NCBI GenBank assembly: GCA_045536365.1
Contig: JAZSNL010000020.1
Location: 62,001 to 126,000 of the forward strand
Origin: JAZSNL01 sp045536365
GTDB taxonomy: Bacteria; Bacillota_I; Bacilli_A; ML615J-28; CAG-313
Length of the DNA stretch: 64,000 nucleotides
Direction: 5' to 3'
The position numbers were made by a program, and so were the translations under genes. The notes beneath the pieces are model-generated. The model saw nothing but the letters and a program-made list of their open reading frames with translations, was not told where the DNA came from and did not search any database. Shown here in pieces: positions 53,225-62,611 of the stretch (position 1 is its first letter; the number at the start of each line of letters is the position of its first letter).

Positions 53225-55447
53225 ATGAAAAAGTTTTTAAATTATTTACTTACTTTTTTAGTGATGTTAACTTTAGTATTTGTTGGTGTTAATACAACTA
53301 AATTAGATGCATTATATTCATCAAGTACTTTAAGAGAAGCTGAAGAAGCAAAAGTTACTAATCTTGTTGGTGGTGTAACATTATACAAACAAAGATTAGA
53401 AACTCTTTATAATGGTACAGGTGTTAGTGGAAATATTAAAGATTTATGGAATAATCATACTGTACAATGGGTTGATTTACCTGCAAGTAATACAGGTGTT
53501 AAAGTAGTTACTTGGAGTAAAGGTAATACAAATGGATGGCAAAAAGCTACAGTTAAACAAACAATGCAGGATTTTGAATCAAAACATCCTGGATGGATTG
53601 TTGTAGCTGGTGTTAATGGCGACTTCTTTGATAATTCATCTGGTGGTACTAGTGAACCTACAGGTTTCTATGTTCAAGATGGCGGTGAAGTTTTCCGTCC
53701 TGATCATGCAGGTGCTGGATATCGTTTAACTTTAGGTTGGAATAATGATGGCTCATATATTACTGGAAGACCTACTCATGATGAAAAAATGACATTACAT
53801 GTTGGAGATAAAGAATATACAGTTAATTCTGTTAATAGTGCTCCTGCAGCTGAAGGTGTTACTTTATTAACAGTAGATGCTTCAAGTGCATATGATTTAA
53901 CTGGTTATACAGTTTATAAAGTTGACAATGGCGCTTACCGTGTTGCGAGCGGAAATAAGAAATTATTTGTTAAAGGTTATGTAGTTTCTCTTGAAGATTC
54001 TTTAAGTAGTGTAAAAGCAGAAAAAGGCTATTTCTATCTTGCATCAAAAGATGGTTCATTAGATGGATTAAAAGCTGATGATTTTGTAAAAGTTCAATAT
54101 GATTTAACTGGAAATTGGGCGAATGTTAATAGTGCTGTTGGTTATATTTATCAAGTATTAATTAATAATGAACATAAATATGAAAATAATGGTGTTCAAT
54201 ATGATCATTTAGGTGTAAGAGATAATGACTTCATTTATACTACTCATCCTCGTACATTAGTAGGTTTTAAAGAAGATGGTTCAACAGTATTAATGGTAGT
54301 AGATGGTCGTGGAAAAGCTTCAGATTATTTAGAAGGTGCTTCTTTATATCAATGTGGTGAATTATTACAACATGCTGGTTGTGTTAATGGATTTAACTTA
54401 GATGGTGGAGGTTCTTCAACATTAGTAGTTAGAAATGAACAAGGTGGATTTGATGTTATTAATACACCTAGTGATGGTACTGAAAGATATATTGGTAATG
54501 CCATTTTATTTGTAATGGAAGATCCTGGAATTAAAACTGACGCAAGTTATTCTGATAGATCTTCTATTAAAATTGATATTAATGAAAATACTTATGGTTC
54601 ATTACAAAATGTTGTTGCGGTAGTAGATGGAAAAGAATATCCATTTACAAGTAATTCATTAGTAATTAATGGATTAAATGAAGATACAAAATATCAAGTA
54701 AAAGTTAAATATCAAATTAAAGATTATCGTGGAACAGGAAATTGGTTAAATAATGAAACATTAGTTACTGCTTATACTGCTCCATTTGTTATGCCATCTA
54801 GTGGATTGAAAATAGATAGTAGAAGTATTACAAATGTTGGATTTAAAGTAATTAAAGAAGATTTTGGACACGCAGCTAACATTAGAAACGTTGTTATTCA
54901 AGTAGGAGATAACGTATATCAAATGGGAGATGCGATGGAATTTGTTATTAATGATTTAATTATTGATACTGAATATGATGTTTCAATAAGTTATGAAGTT
55001 TATGATGAATTAACAGGTAAACTTTATCCAGGATCACTTGATCCAGTTAAAGTGAAAACTGCTTCATTTATAGCTCCATCTATTACAAGATTTGAAGAAA
55101 AAGGTATCATATCTGAACAATATGTTTTCGCATATACATATGCAGATAAGAGTTCAAAAGTTGAAGAAGCTTATTTATTAGTAAATGATGTTAAACATAT
55201 GGCTGATGCAAAATCAGGAAACTTTAGAATTGCTGATATTGATTTAAACAAATCATCTTATACAATTAAATTTGTATTAGAATATACAAATGATCAAGGT
55301 GAAAAAGTAAAAGTTGAGTCTGAAACAATTACATTAAATCAAATTGTTCAAGAACCTAAAAAAGGTTGTAAGAAAAAAGCAGAAGCTATTATTTGTTTTA
55401 CAACTGCAATTGCAGCAATTGGTGTATTATTAAGAAAGAAACATTAA
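53225..55447 (+). CDS. secreted phosphodiester glycosidase (NAGPA domain) with C-terminal anchor
   Basis: A 740-residue exported protein with a signal peptide (1-30). The NAGPA domain spans about 80-440: GVNGDFFD, then HPRTLVGFKEDGSTVLMVVDG and GFNLDGGGSSTLV. This fold cleaves GlcNAc-1-phosphodiesters in the mammalian uncovering enzyme and is used by bacteria on phosphate-linked sugars. Three beta-sandwich repeats follow (each with a NxxxDTxYxVxxxYxxxD theme). The tail is EPKKGCKKK, a hydrophobic stretch and RKKH, shared with two other proteins here. It may free amino sugars from teichoic-acid-like or phosphoglycan polymers. Confidence 0.85.
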   Translation: MKKFLNYLLTFLVMLTLVFVGVNTTKLDALYSSSTLREAEEAKVTNLVGGVTLYKQRLETLYNGTGVSGNIKDLWNNHTVQWVDLPASNTGVKVVTWSKGNTNGWQKATVKQTMQDFESKHPGWIVVAGVNGDFFDNSSGGTSEPTGFYVQDGGEVFRPDHAGAGYRLTLGWNNDGSYITGRPTHDEKMTLHVGDKEYTVNSVNSAPAAEGVTLLTVDASSAYDLTGYTVYKVDNGAYRVASGNKKLFVKGYVVSLEDSLSSVKAEKGYFYLASKDGSLDGLKADDFVKVQYDLTGNWANVNSAVGYIYQVLINNEHKYENNGVQYDHLGVRDNDFIYTTHPRTLVGFKEDGSTVLMVVDGRGKASDYLEGASLYQCGELLQHAGCVNGFNLDGGGSSTLVVRNEQGGFDVINTPSDGTERYIGNAILFVMEDPGIKTDASYSDRSSIKIDINENTYGSLQNVVAVVDGKEYPFTSNSLVINGLNEDTKYQVKVKYQIKDYRGTGNWLNNETLVTAYTAPFVMPSSGLKIDSRSITNVGFKVIKEDFGHAANIRNVVIQVGDNVYQMGDAMEFVINDLIIDTEYDVSISYEVYDELTGKLYPGSLDPVKVKTASFIAPSITRFEEKGIISEQYVFAYTYADKSSKVEEAYLLVNDVKHMADAKSGNFRIADIDLNKSSYTIKFVLEYTNDQGEKVKVESETITLNQIVQEPKKGCKKKAEAIICFTTAIAAIGVLLRKKH

Positions 55448-55448
55448 T

Positions 55449-57005
55449 ATGAAAAATATGACTTTGAAAGAAAAAATAGGTCAAATGATAGGACTTGCTT
55501 TTTCTGGAACAGATTATAATGAAGATTTAAAATATCAAGTAGAAGAAATAGGAGTAGGGTTAATAATTTATTTTAAAGACAATTGTGCTAATCCTGAACA
55601 AATCTTTAATTTGAATAAAGAAATCAATTCACACGCCAAAATAGCCCCATTTATCGCTTTAGACCAAGAAGGTGGAATGGTAGCAAGGGTTACACAAGGT
55701 GTTACTCAATCACCTGGAGCAATGGCAATTTCAGCAACACAAAATGTTAAAAATGCTTATAATATGGCTTATAATATGGGCGTTGAACTCCGCAAAATAG
55801 GTTTTAATTTAAATTTTGCTCCAGTGGGTGATATTAATAATAATCCTAAAAATCCTGTTATTAATGTAAGATCTTATAGTGAAGATCCTCAAGTAGTAAA
55901 AGAATATGTATATGAAGCTGTAAAAGGATATAGTGATGCAGGGATGATGAGTACTATTAAACATTTCCCTGGTCATGGAGATACTGCTGTAGATTCCCAT
56001 GTAGGGCTACCTGTTATTGATTTTGATAAAGAAAGATTAGAACAAGTTGAATTAGTTCCTTTCAGACTTGCAAAAGAAAAAAATCTTCCCGGTATTATGG
56101 CAAGTCATGTATTATATACTAAATATGATGATACATATCCAACTACTTTATCAAAGAAAGTAGTGACTGGTTTATTAAGAGAAGAAATTGGATATGATGG
56201 ATTAGTAGTAACTGATTCACTTACAATGTCAGCTGTTTTTGGTAGATACAGCATTGAAGAAATAGCTTTACATAGTTTTAATTCTGGTTGTGACATTTTA
56301 TTACTTTGTGGTGGAAGACAATTAGAAATGCAAAAACAATTTGCAGAAGCTGCATTAAGACTTGCAGAAGAAGGAAAAATTCCACTTGAAGTAATTGATC
56401 GTAGTGTAGAAAGAATTTTACGATATAAGAAAATGTTTAATGCAGGTCAAATGGCAAACTCATTCGAAGATATTAAAGATGAATTAGAAGTACCTTCTAG
56501 CATGCAGGAAGCTCAAAAAGTTGCACAAGATAGTATGACTTTAATTAAAAATGATAATCATTTAATCCCTATTAGAAAAGAACAAAAAACATTAGTAGTT
56601 TTCCCTCAAATTAAAGTAGTAACTTTAGTTGAAAATGAAGATAATACTCTTAATTCATTAGGTGATTTTATGCCGTTTGAAGTAGATAAACATTATATTT
56701 CAATTGATCCTACAGAAGAAGAAAAGAAACTTCTTAGAGATAAAGAAAAAGACTATGATGTAATTGTATATTGTAGTTATAATGCTTGTTTTAATAAAGA
56801 ACAAGAAGAACTAATTAATAGTTTAAATAAGGATAAATTAATAGTAGTTGCGATAAGAACACCGTATGATATTAATGTATTAAATGTACCTACATACCTA
56901 TGTGCATATGAAGCAAGTGTTTTAAGTTTTCAAGCAATTGCGAATGTTTTATCCGGTAAAAATAAGGCAACAGGTAAATTACCAGTAACGATAAAGGAGA
57001 AATAA
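55449..57005 (+). CDS. nagZ: beta-N-acetylhexosaminidase (GH3, NagZ-like)
   Basis: A 518-residue cytoplasmic enzyme. KHFPGHGDT (His176) with the following VDSHVGLP is the NagZ Asp-His acid/base loop, and VTDSLTM carries the nucleophile at D256. A C-terminal domain (about 350-518) is like that in two-domain Gram-positive NagZ enzymes. It releases GlcNAc, typically from GlcNAc-MurNAc. The start is one base after the NAGPA gene stop. NagB follows, so released sugar is fed to GlcN-6-P. Confidence 0.92.
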   Translation: MKNMTLKEKIGQMIGLAFSGTDYNEDLKYQVEEIGVGLIIYFKDNCANPEQIFNLNKEINSHAKIAPFIALDQEGGMVARVTQGVTQSPGAMAISATQNVKNAYNMAYNMGVELRKIGFNLNFAPVGDINNNPKNPVINVRSYSEDPQVVKEYVYEAVKGYSDAGMMSTIKHFPGHGDTAVDSHVGLPVIDFDKERLEQVELVPFRLAKEKNLPGIMASHVLYTKYDDTYPTTLSKKVVTGLLREEIGYDGLVVTDSLTMSAVFGRYSIEEIALHSFNSGCDILLLCGGRQLEMQKQFAEAALRLAEEGKIPLEVIDRSVERILRYKKMFNAGQMANSFEDIKDELEVPSSMQEAQKVAQDSMTLIKNDNHLIPIRKEQKTLVVFPQIKVVTLVENEDNTLNSLGDFMPFEVDKHYISIDPTEEEKKLLRDKEKDYDVIVYCSYNACFNKEQEELINSLNKDKLIVVAIRTPYDINVLNVPTYLCAYEASVLSFQAIANVLSGKNKATGKLPVTIKEK

Positions 57006-57008
57006 AAA

Positions 57009-57731
57009 ATGAATGTTATTGTTGTAAAAGACTATCAAGAAATGAGCAAGCTTGGTGCAGAAATAATCGCTAAGCAAATTAAAAACAAACCTGATTCAAT
57101 TTTAGGTCTTGCAACAGGAGGAAGCCCTGTTGGAACATACCAAAATTTAGTTAAGGCTTATCAAAATAAAGAAATTTCATTCAAAGAAATTAAAACTTAT
57201 AACTTAGATGAATATGTTGGTATTCCTCAAACACATCCACAAAGCTATTATTATTTCATGCATGATAATTTATTTAATCATGTTGATATCTTAGAAGAAA
57301 ATGTTCATATTCCTGCTATTTCTTCAGATAATTATGAAGAAGATTGTAAGAAATATAATGAAGCTTTAAATAGTGTTAAAATTGATTTACAATTATTAGG
57401 AATTGGTGGAAATGGTCATATTGGATTCAATGAACCAGGCACTCCATTTGAACAAGAAACTTTCATCGTAGAACTAACTGAAAAAACTAGAGAAGATAAT
57501 AAACGTTTCTTCAATAGTATTGATGAAGTTCCTACTCATGCAATTACAATGGGTATTAAAAACATTATGAATAGTTCAAGTATTTTAATGTTAATTAGCG
57601 GTGAAGCTAAAGCTGATACAGTTGTGAGATTATTAAAAGGTGAAATTGATCCTTCTTTCCCTGCATCAGTTTTACATAATCATAAGAATGTAACTGTTAT
57701 TATCGATCAAGCTGCTTATTCAAAAATGTAA
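57009..57731 (+). CDS. nagB: glucosamine-6-phosphate deaminase
   Basis: A 240-residue enzyme converting GlcN-6-P to fructose-6-P and ammonia. GLATGGSPVGTYQNL, YNLDEYVGI and LGIGGNGHIGFNEPG cover the phosphate loop, the catalytic Asp and the His of the active site. It ends the operon with a strong terminator. No nagA or amino-sugar kinase is in the window, so deacetylation must be done elsewhere or by the PIG-L protein. Confidence 0.96.
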   Translation: MNVIVVKDYQEMSKLGAEIIAKQIKNKPDSILGLATGGSPVGTYQNLVKAYQNKEISFKEIKTYNLDEYVGIPQTHPQSYYYFMHDNLFNHVDILEENVHIPAISSDNYEEDCKKYNEALNSVKIDLQLLGIGGNGHIGFNEPGTPFEQETFIVELTEKTREDNKRFFNSIDEVPTHAITMGIKNIMNSSSILMLISGEAKADTVVRLLKGEIDPSFPASVLHNHKNVTVIIDQAAYSKM

Positions 57732-57735
57732 TATT

Positions 57736-57763
57736 AAAACTCACCTTTGTAGGTGAGTTTTTT
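57736..57763 (+). terminator. terminator after nagB
   Basis: AAAACTCACCT-TTGT-AGGTGAGTTTTTT, a strong stem with a T-run. Confidence 0.92.
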
Positions 57764-57767
57764 ATCT

Positions 57768-57812
57768 TGGAAACGCTGAATTAATTGACAAAAATTAAAA
57801 AAAGAGTAAAAT
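57768..57812 (+). promoter_or_regulatory. promoter with upstream cre-like site
   Basis: TTGACA at 57785-57790, a 16-bp spacer and TAAAAT at 57807-57812. TGGAAACGCTGAAT at 57768-57781 has the CG-centred shape of a cre site (11 of 14 consensus positions by my count) just upstream. Confidence 0.6.
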
Positions 57813-57835
57813 AATAGTAAATATGAGGTGATTAA

Positions 57836-58906
57836 ATGATTAAGAAAATCTTAAAATCAATTGGTATTATATTTGGTGCTTTTTTATTAATTGTAATAGG
57901 ATACATAACATATATTTTATTAGATTATAAAAGAGTTGAAGATAATCAAGAGTTACCAATCTTTCACCAAACAAGTAATGTTGTAAAACTAGAAGCAGAA
58001 TATAAAATAATAACTTATAATATTGGTTTTGGTGCTTATGAAGATGATTATAGTTTCTTTATGGATGGTGGAAAATATTCAAGAGCTTTTTCTAAAGAAA
58101 GATTAGAAAAGAATTTAGAAAATATTAAAAACTTTTTAAAGGAACAAAATAGTGATTTTTATTTACTTCAAGAAGTTGATGAATTAGGAACAAGATCATA
58201 TAAAGTAAATCAAAAAGAATTGTTTATTGATGCATTTAATGATTATGAAGCTGTATGGGCTCAAAATTATGATAGTTCATATTTGTTTTATCCATTGCAT
58301 TCACCACATGGTAAAAATAAAGCTGGTATAATTTCCTTAAGCAGATTTGATATTTTATCTTCAAAAAGAAGAAGTTTGCCAATTGAGACATCATTAATGA
58401 AATTTGTTGATTTAGATAGATGTTATAGTGTATCTAGAATTAAAATGGAAAATGGTAAAGAACTTGTTTTATATAATGTTCATTTATCTGCTTATACTTC
58501 TGATGGTAAAATTGCTGAAGAACAATTAGAAATGTTAATTATAGATATGCAGGAAGAATATAATAAAGGCAATTATGTTGTTTGTGGTGGGGATTTTAAT
58601 AAAGATTTATCAGGTGATGTAGAGTCTCACTTTGGTATTTCCGGAGAAGAATATACATGGGCTCAACCTATTCCTGAAGATATGTTTGATAATAGTAATT
58701 TAAGATTAGTATTTGCGTATGATGAGAATACGAAAGTCCCTTCTTGTCGTAATGCTGATGAACCTTATCATTCAGAACAGTTTGTTTTAACTGTTGATGG
58801 ATTTATTGTTTCTGATAATGTAGATATAATTTCTTCTAGAGTAATTGATTTGAAATTTGAATATTCTGATCATAATCCTGTTGAAATGATATTTAAATTA
58901 AAATAG
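57836..58906 (+). CDS. membrane-anchored endonuclease/exonuclease/phosphatase-family hydrolase
   Basis: A 356-residue protein with an N-terminal anchor (IIFGAFLLIVIGYITYILL). The EEP fold motifs are TYNIGFGAY, LLQEVDE (metal Glu), CGGDFNKD and YSDHNPVEM (catalytic Asp-His pair). The catalytic side faces outside. Members act on nucleic acids, phosphoinositides or sphingomyelin; the sequence does not settle which. It has its own promoter and precedes the ECF component by 11 bases. GAGGTGATTAA is the ribosome site. Confidence 0.8.
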   Translation: MIKKILKSIGIIFGAFLLIVIGYITYILLDYKRVEDNQELPIFHQTSNVVKLEAEYKIITYNIGFGAYEDDYSFFMDGGKYSRAFSKERLEKNLENIKNFLKEQNSDFYLLQEVDELGTRSYKVNQKELFIDAFNDYEAVWAQNYDSSYLFYPLHSPHGKNKAGIISLSRFDILSSKRRSLPIETSLMKFVDLDRCYSVSRIKMENGKELVLYNVHLSAYTSDGKIAEEQLEMLIIDMQEEYNKGNYVVCGGDFNKDLSGDVESHFGISGEEYTWAQPIPEDMFDNSNLRLVFAYDENTKVPSCRNADEPYHSEQFVLTVDGFIVSDNVDIISSRVIDLKFEYSDHNPVEMIFKLK

Positions 58907-58917
58907 CGAGGTAGTTT

Positions 58918-59538
58918 ATGAATAGAAAAAAGAAAATATATGAAATGGTTTTATTAAGTTTACTTGCAACAATAATAGTAGTAATGTCTTTTACACCGAT
59001 TGGGTTTATTAAAATTCCTGCTCTTGGTTTAGAAATTACGTTTTTAATGATTCCTGTTGCGGTAGGAGCTATTTTACTTGGTCCTTTATATGGTGCGTTA
59101 CTTGGATTTATATTTGGTTTTACAAGTTTATTACAATGTGTATTTGGAACAAGTCCTTTTGGTGCAACTCTTTTAACTATTAATCCTATTTATACTATTA
59201 TAGTTTGTGTTGTTTCAAGAACTTTAATGGGTTATTTAACTGGATTAATTTATAAGCTATTAGAGAAAAAACTTAAAGATAGTGTTGTTTCACATATCAT
59301 TACTTGTGCTTCATCTGCTATTTTAAATACTTTATTCTTTATGTCTTTGTTATGTCTTTGTTTTTATAATACTGAATATTTACAATCAATTGGAACTGGT
59401 CTTGGTACATCTAATGTCTTTGCGTTTGTTATTGCTTTTGTAGGTATAAATGGGTTAGTAGAAGCAGGGGTAAATATTGTAATTGGTGCTGCTGTTTCTA
59501 AAGTAATAGCGGTTAATTTTAAGAAAAAGTATAAATAA
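58918..59538 (+). CDS. ECF transporter substrate-binding (S) component
   Basis: A 206-residue membrane protein with six helices. The first helix begins VLLSLLATIIVVMSFTPIGF and is followed by GLEITFLMIPVAVGAILLGPLYGALLGFIFG, the S-component core used by pantothenate/vitamin-type carriers. It needs the shared EcfAAT module, not in the window. The substrate cannot be read from sequence; a PanT-like vitamin is a reasonable guess. A terminator follows. Confidence 0.8.
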   Translation: MNRKKKIYEMVLLSLLATIIVVMSFTPIGFIKIPALGLEITFLMIPVAVGAILLGPLYGALLGFIFGFTSLLQCVFGTSPFGATLLTINPIYTIIVCVVSRTLMGYLTGLIYKLLEKKLKDSVVSHIITCASSAILNTLFFMSLLCLCFYNTEYLQSIGTGLGTSNVFAFVIAFVGINGLVEAGVNIVIGAAVSKVIAVNFKKKYK

Positions 59539-59560
59539 AAATAATAGTATAATTTTGAAT

Positions 59561-59597
59561 AAAAAACGCTTTTTAAATGTAATAAAAAGCGTTTTTT
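59561..59597 (+). terminator. terminator after the ECF gene
   Basis: AAAAAACGCTTTTT (59561-59574) pairs with AAAAAGCGTTTTTT (59584-59597). The arms happen to contain the same AACGCTT core as the cre-like sites downstream. Confidence 0.85.
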
Positions 59598-59660
59598 ACT
59601 TTATTTTTTTATATTGTAAAAAAAAGGAATAAAATTTTTTTGATTTTATGTGTTAAAACC

Positions 59661-59709
59661 TTGCAAAGCGTTTTCATTTATGCTATAATATAATCGCAAA
59701 CGCTTTCAA
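59661..59709 (+). promoter_or_regulatory. strong promoter flanked by two cre-like operators
   Basis: TTGCAA at 59661-59666, a 17-bp spacer and TATAAT at 59684-59689. Site 1, TTGCAAAGCGTTTTCA (59661-59676), covers the -35 box. Site 2, TCGCAAACGCTTTCAA (59694-59709), lies directly downstream of the -10. Both have the CG-centred pseudo-palindrome of LacI/CcpA operators, placed for tight repression. Confidence 0.82.
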
Positions 59710-59732
59710 AAAATAATAGGAGGAAATAAATT

Positions 59733-62549
59733 ATGAAAAAAGTCTTTGCTGTTATAAGTACATTGTTACTTACAATTGCTTGCATTGGATTACTTTCTTC
59801 TAATGTTAATGCATCTGGTGCATTATTTACAGATCCAGTTGAAGCTGGCGCATTAGAAAAAGATGAAATTCCAGTGTATATTATGGATAGTATTTACACT
59901 ACTTTCCCTCAATACTACGATAATAACGCTGTTGCTGACGAAGCTTGGCCAGGTTCAACTCGTATGTATCCATGGAATGAAGTAAAATTACGTGTAGCTC
60001 AATTAGATGAAAATGGTGAAGCTACAGGTATGTATTATGCAATATTCTTCTCAGGTGCATTAAATGCAACTGATTCAGGTGCTGGTAATAACATTATGTT
60101 ATTAGATGCTGAAGTTGCTGAAGATGGTACAGTTACTGCTGTTTCTAAGAGAACAAGTAACACTAATAAAGAAGGTTACATCGTTGCTGACCACCCTCAA
60201 GACCAATCATTATCTCACATTAGTGTTAATATCTCTGATTACGATTTAGTAATTCAACCTACTCAATTCTACATTAGCAGTTCTACATCTACTGGTTATG
60301 GTTCTCAAATCATGAACAGAAGTATGATCTTCGATGGTGAAGGTCGCGCTATTCGTGGTGTTGGTATCAATGAATTCTATGTTGCTCCAACTGATTCTGC
60401 ATATAAAGGTTACGGATTCGAAGCAGAATTCTGCTACGTTGATGGTGTTGTAACTAAATATGAAGACGGTGTTGTTTGTGATAAAGTTAAAGAACAAGTT
60501 CTTGATGAATCAGGTAACCCAGTTATGGACGAAAATAACGAACCTTTAATGAAAGACACTGATAAAGACAACTTCTTATACGAAAGATTCGTATGGGAAT
60601 GGTTCGAAGAAAAACCTGAAAATGTTAACACTGCTGCTTACCTTTCTGAAGGTTGGGATCCTACTCTTTGGGATTACTGCTGGGAACAAGATGGCGGTTA
60701 TATGTGTATCGCATTCAATGGTTCTGCTGGTACTTTAGATTCAATGACTGCTGCTCAAAAAGCTGCTTACATGGCTAACAATGGTTTAACTGAAGAAACT
60801 AATCTTCCTAAACGTGATTGTATCTCTTATGTAAGAGTTCCTGCTGGCGGCTTTATCTATGACTTTGGTTACTTAGACAATGGTTTAGAAGGCCCTACAA
60901 CTGCATTCTTCAACATTATACATGGTGGTTACAAACATGGTAGACAATTATTCGGTGAAGAAGAAGCTAAACACGGTGTTGCTGAAGTTAAAACTGTTAA
61001 CTTCTCTGCTAAACCTATCTATACAGCTGACGTTGTTAAAAATGGTCAATCTTTACAATTAAAAGAAGGTACTAACGTTGTTGAAGTTTTAGAAGGAACT
61101 AACATTTATCCAAGTTGGATGTTCAACTATGCTGGTTTAGCTAAGATGTATACTCGTCAAGATGACGTTACTTCTTACTCTTCAGATACATCTGTATTAG
61201 ACGTAACTGTTAAATTAAACGGTGCTACAGTTGTTTCTCCAATCAACTGGCCTTATAACGATGCTACAGTTCAAGATATGTACAGAGACTTATTCGATGA
61301 TTTAAGACACTGGTATAAAGGTGACTTAACAATCGATGGTGTTTTAGATGAAAACGGTGAACCTCTAGTTATTGGTTACTCTGATCCAAGTGTTGCTGTT
61401 AAATTCGGTGCTGCAATTGATGATTTAGATGCATTCATCGAAGCATGGTGTGCAACTGTTGTTGACTCTTGGGGTCTATTCAATGGTAGCAATACTGGTT
61501 TCTTTAACAATGAACACGTTGCTTCTAAATGGTTATTATACACTAACTATATGGATGACTTAATGAACGGTGCATTCTGGTCAAGTGCTTGGACTTCTGC
61601 AGTTCGTATGAGAAACTACTATCAAGGTACTGATAATTTCCCTGACAAGAGAAATGGTGCTGTATTAGATAAAACTCCTCAAGTTGCTACAGAACCTAGC
61701 TACAACTTCACAGTTGGTGCTGCTCCTTCAAGATATAGCGTTGAATATTCAGTAGTTAACTCTATCACTGGTGTTACTGACTCTTTAACAGTATTATTCC
61801 AAGTTGTTAACGAATATACTCCAATCGTTGATGTTAATGAAGACGCATTAATCGTTGAACCAGGATCTGGTGCTATCGATCGTTATGACTTATTCGTAGC
61901 TTACGATGGTCAATATTCTGCAGCTTCTCAAGATATTAGAGGTACAATTATTACTGAACAAGCAGTAGTTACATCTGAAACATTAGATTTCGATAACCCT
62001 GCTGAAGGTAAACACCAAGTTAAGATCGAAGTTACAAGCTTAGGCGGAACTAAGAAAGTTGTTAAATATGTTACTCTTGAAGTATTAGATATGACTGCTC
62101 CAAATGTTATTGTTAAAGACGTTCTTAAAGTTCCTTACGGAAGTGCATTTGATCCTCGTATGGGTATCGAAGTTGCTTATGACACTGTTGATGGTGACTT
62201 AATGCAATCAGGTGTTAAATGGTGGGCAGAACAAACCCTTAATAAAGTTGATACATCTAAAGCTGGTGAAGACTTCAAAGTTACAGTTGCTGTATTCGAT
62301 GCTGCTGGTAATGAAACTAAAGTTCAATACACAGTTATAGTTGGTGATGCTCCTGCTACATTAGAAGAAATCGAAAGTTTATTAGATGATAAATTAGCTG
62401 CTCTTGAAAGTTTAGAAAACATTGAATTAAAATTAGAAGAAATTAATTCATATGTTAAACCTTCTGGATGCAAATCTAAATCTTTATTCTTTGTTGAATT
62501 CTTAGCAGTTGCTGGTGCTTTAGCTTTAATCTTAAGAAAAAAACACTAA
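59733..62549 (+). CDS. abundant secreted surface protein of unknown function with C-terminal anchor
   Basis: A 938-residue protein with a signal peptide (1-27). The mature part has no family I know. It is Asp/Asn- and aromatic-rich, with a possible carbohydrate-binding or sandwich region (about 40-350), a Trp-rich middle and, from about 690, two Ig-like or bacterial sandwich repeats (VRTL-like EVLDMTAPNVIVKD, then VAVFDAAGNETKVQY). A short coiled coil leads to SGCKSK, a hydrophobic stretch and RKKH. Codons are strongly biased to C-ending forms (AAC, GAC, TAC, TTC), unlike its neighbours, and the promoter and AGGAGG are near ideal. It is probably a major glycan-repressed surface component. Confidence 0.7.
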   Translation: MKKVFAVISTLLLTIACIGLLSSNVNASGALFTDPVEAGALEKDEIPVYIMDSIYTTFPQYYDNNAVADEAWPGSTRMYPWNEVKLRVAQLDENGEATGMYYAIFFSGALNATDSGAGNNIMLLDAEVAEDGTVTAVSKRTSNTNKEGYIVADHPQDQSLSHISVNISDYDLVIQPTQFYISSSTSTGYGSQIMNRSMIFDGEGRAIRGVGINEFYVAPTDSAYKGYGFEAEFCYVDGVVTKYEDGVVCDKVKEQVLDESGNPVMDENNEPLMKDTDKDNFLYERFVWEWFEEKPENVNTAAYLSEGWDPTLWDYCWEQDGGYMCIAFNGSAGTLDSMTAAQKAAYMANNGLTEETNLPKRDCISYVRVPAGGFIYDFGYLDNGLEGPTTAFFNIIHGGYKHGRQLFGEEEAKHGVAEVKTVNFSAKPIYTADVVKNGQSLQLKEGTNVVEVLEGTNIYPSWMFNYAGLAKMYTRQDDVTSYSSDTSVLDVTVKLNGATVVSPINWPYNDATVQDMYRDLFDDLRHWYKGDLTIDGVLDENGEPLVIGYSDPSVAVKFGAAIDDLDAFIEAWCATVVDSWGLFNGSNTGFFNNEHVASKWLLYTNYMDDLMNGAFWSSAWTSAVRMRNYYQGTDNFPDKRNGAVLDKTPQVATEPSYNFTVGAAPSRYSVEYSVVNSITGVTDSLTVLFQVVNEYTPIVDVNEDALIVEPGSGAIDRYDLFVAYDGQYSAASQDIRGTIITEQAVVTSETLDFDNPAEGKHQVKIEVTSLGGTKKVVKYVTLEVLDMTAPNVIVKDVLKVPYGSAFDPRMGIEVAYDTVDGDLMQSGVKWWAEQTLNKVDTSKAGEDFKVTVAVFDAAGNETKVQYTVIVGDAPATLEEIESLLDDKLAALESLENIELKLEEINSYVKPSGCKSKSLFFVEFLAVAGALALILRKKH

Positions 62550-62565
62550 TAACTAAATAAAAACA

Positions 62566-62603
62566 AGGAAAGGTTGGTGGAGGAGAAATCTTCCACCTTC
62601 TTT
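62566..62603 (+). terminator. terminator after the surface protein gene
   Basis: GGTGGAGGA (62576-62584), a GAAA tetraloop and TCTTCCACC (62589-62597), then TTCTTT. It lies nine bases before the next gene's start. Confidence 0.7.
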
Positions 62604-62611
62604 AAATCAAA

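Noticed and set aside
59561..59597. Further cre-like operator pair
   Set aside because: The AACGCTT/AAGCGTT cores are the arms of a terminator with a T-run; no promoter overlaps them.
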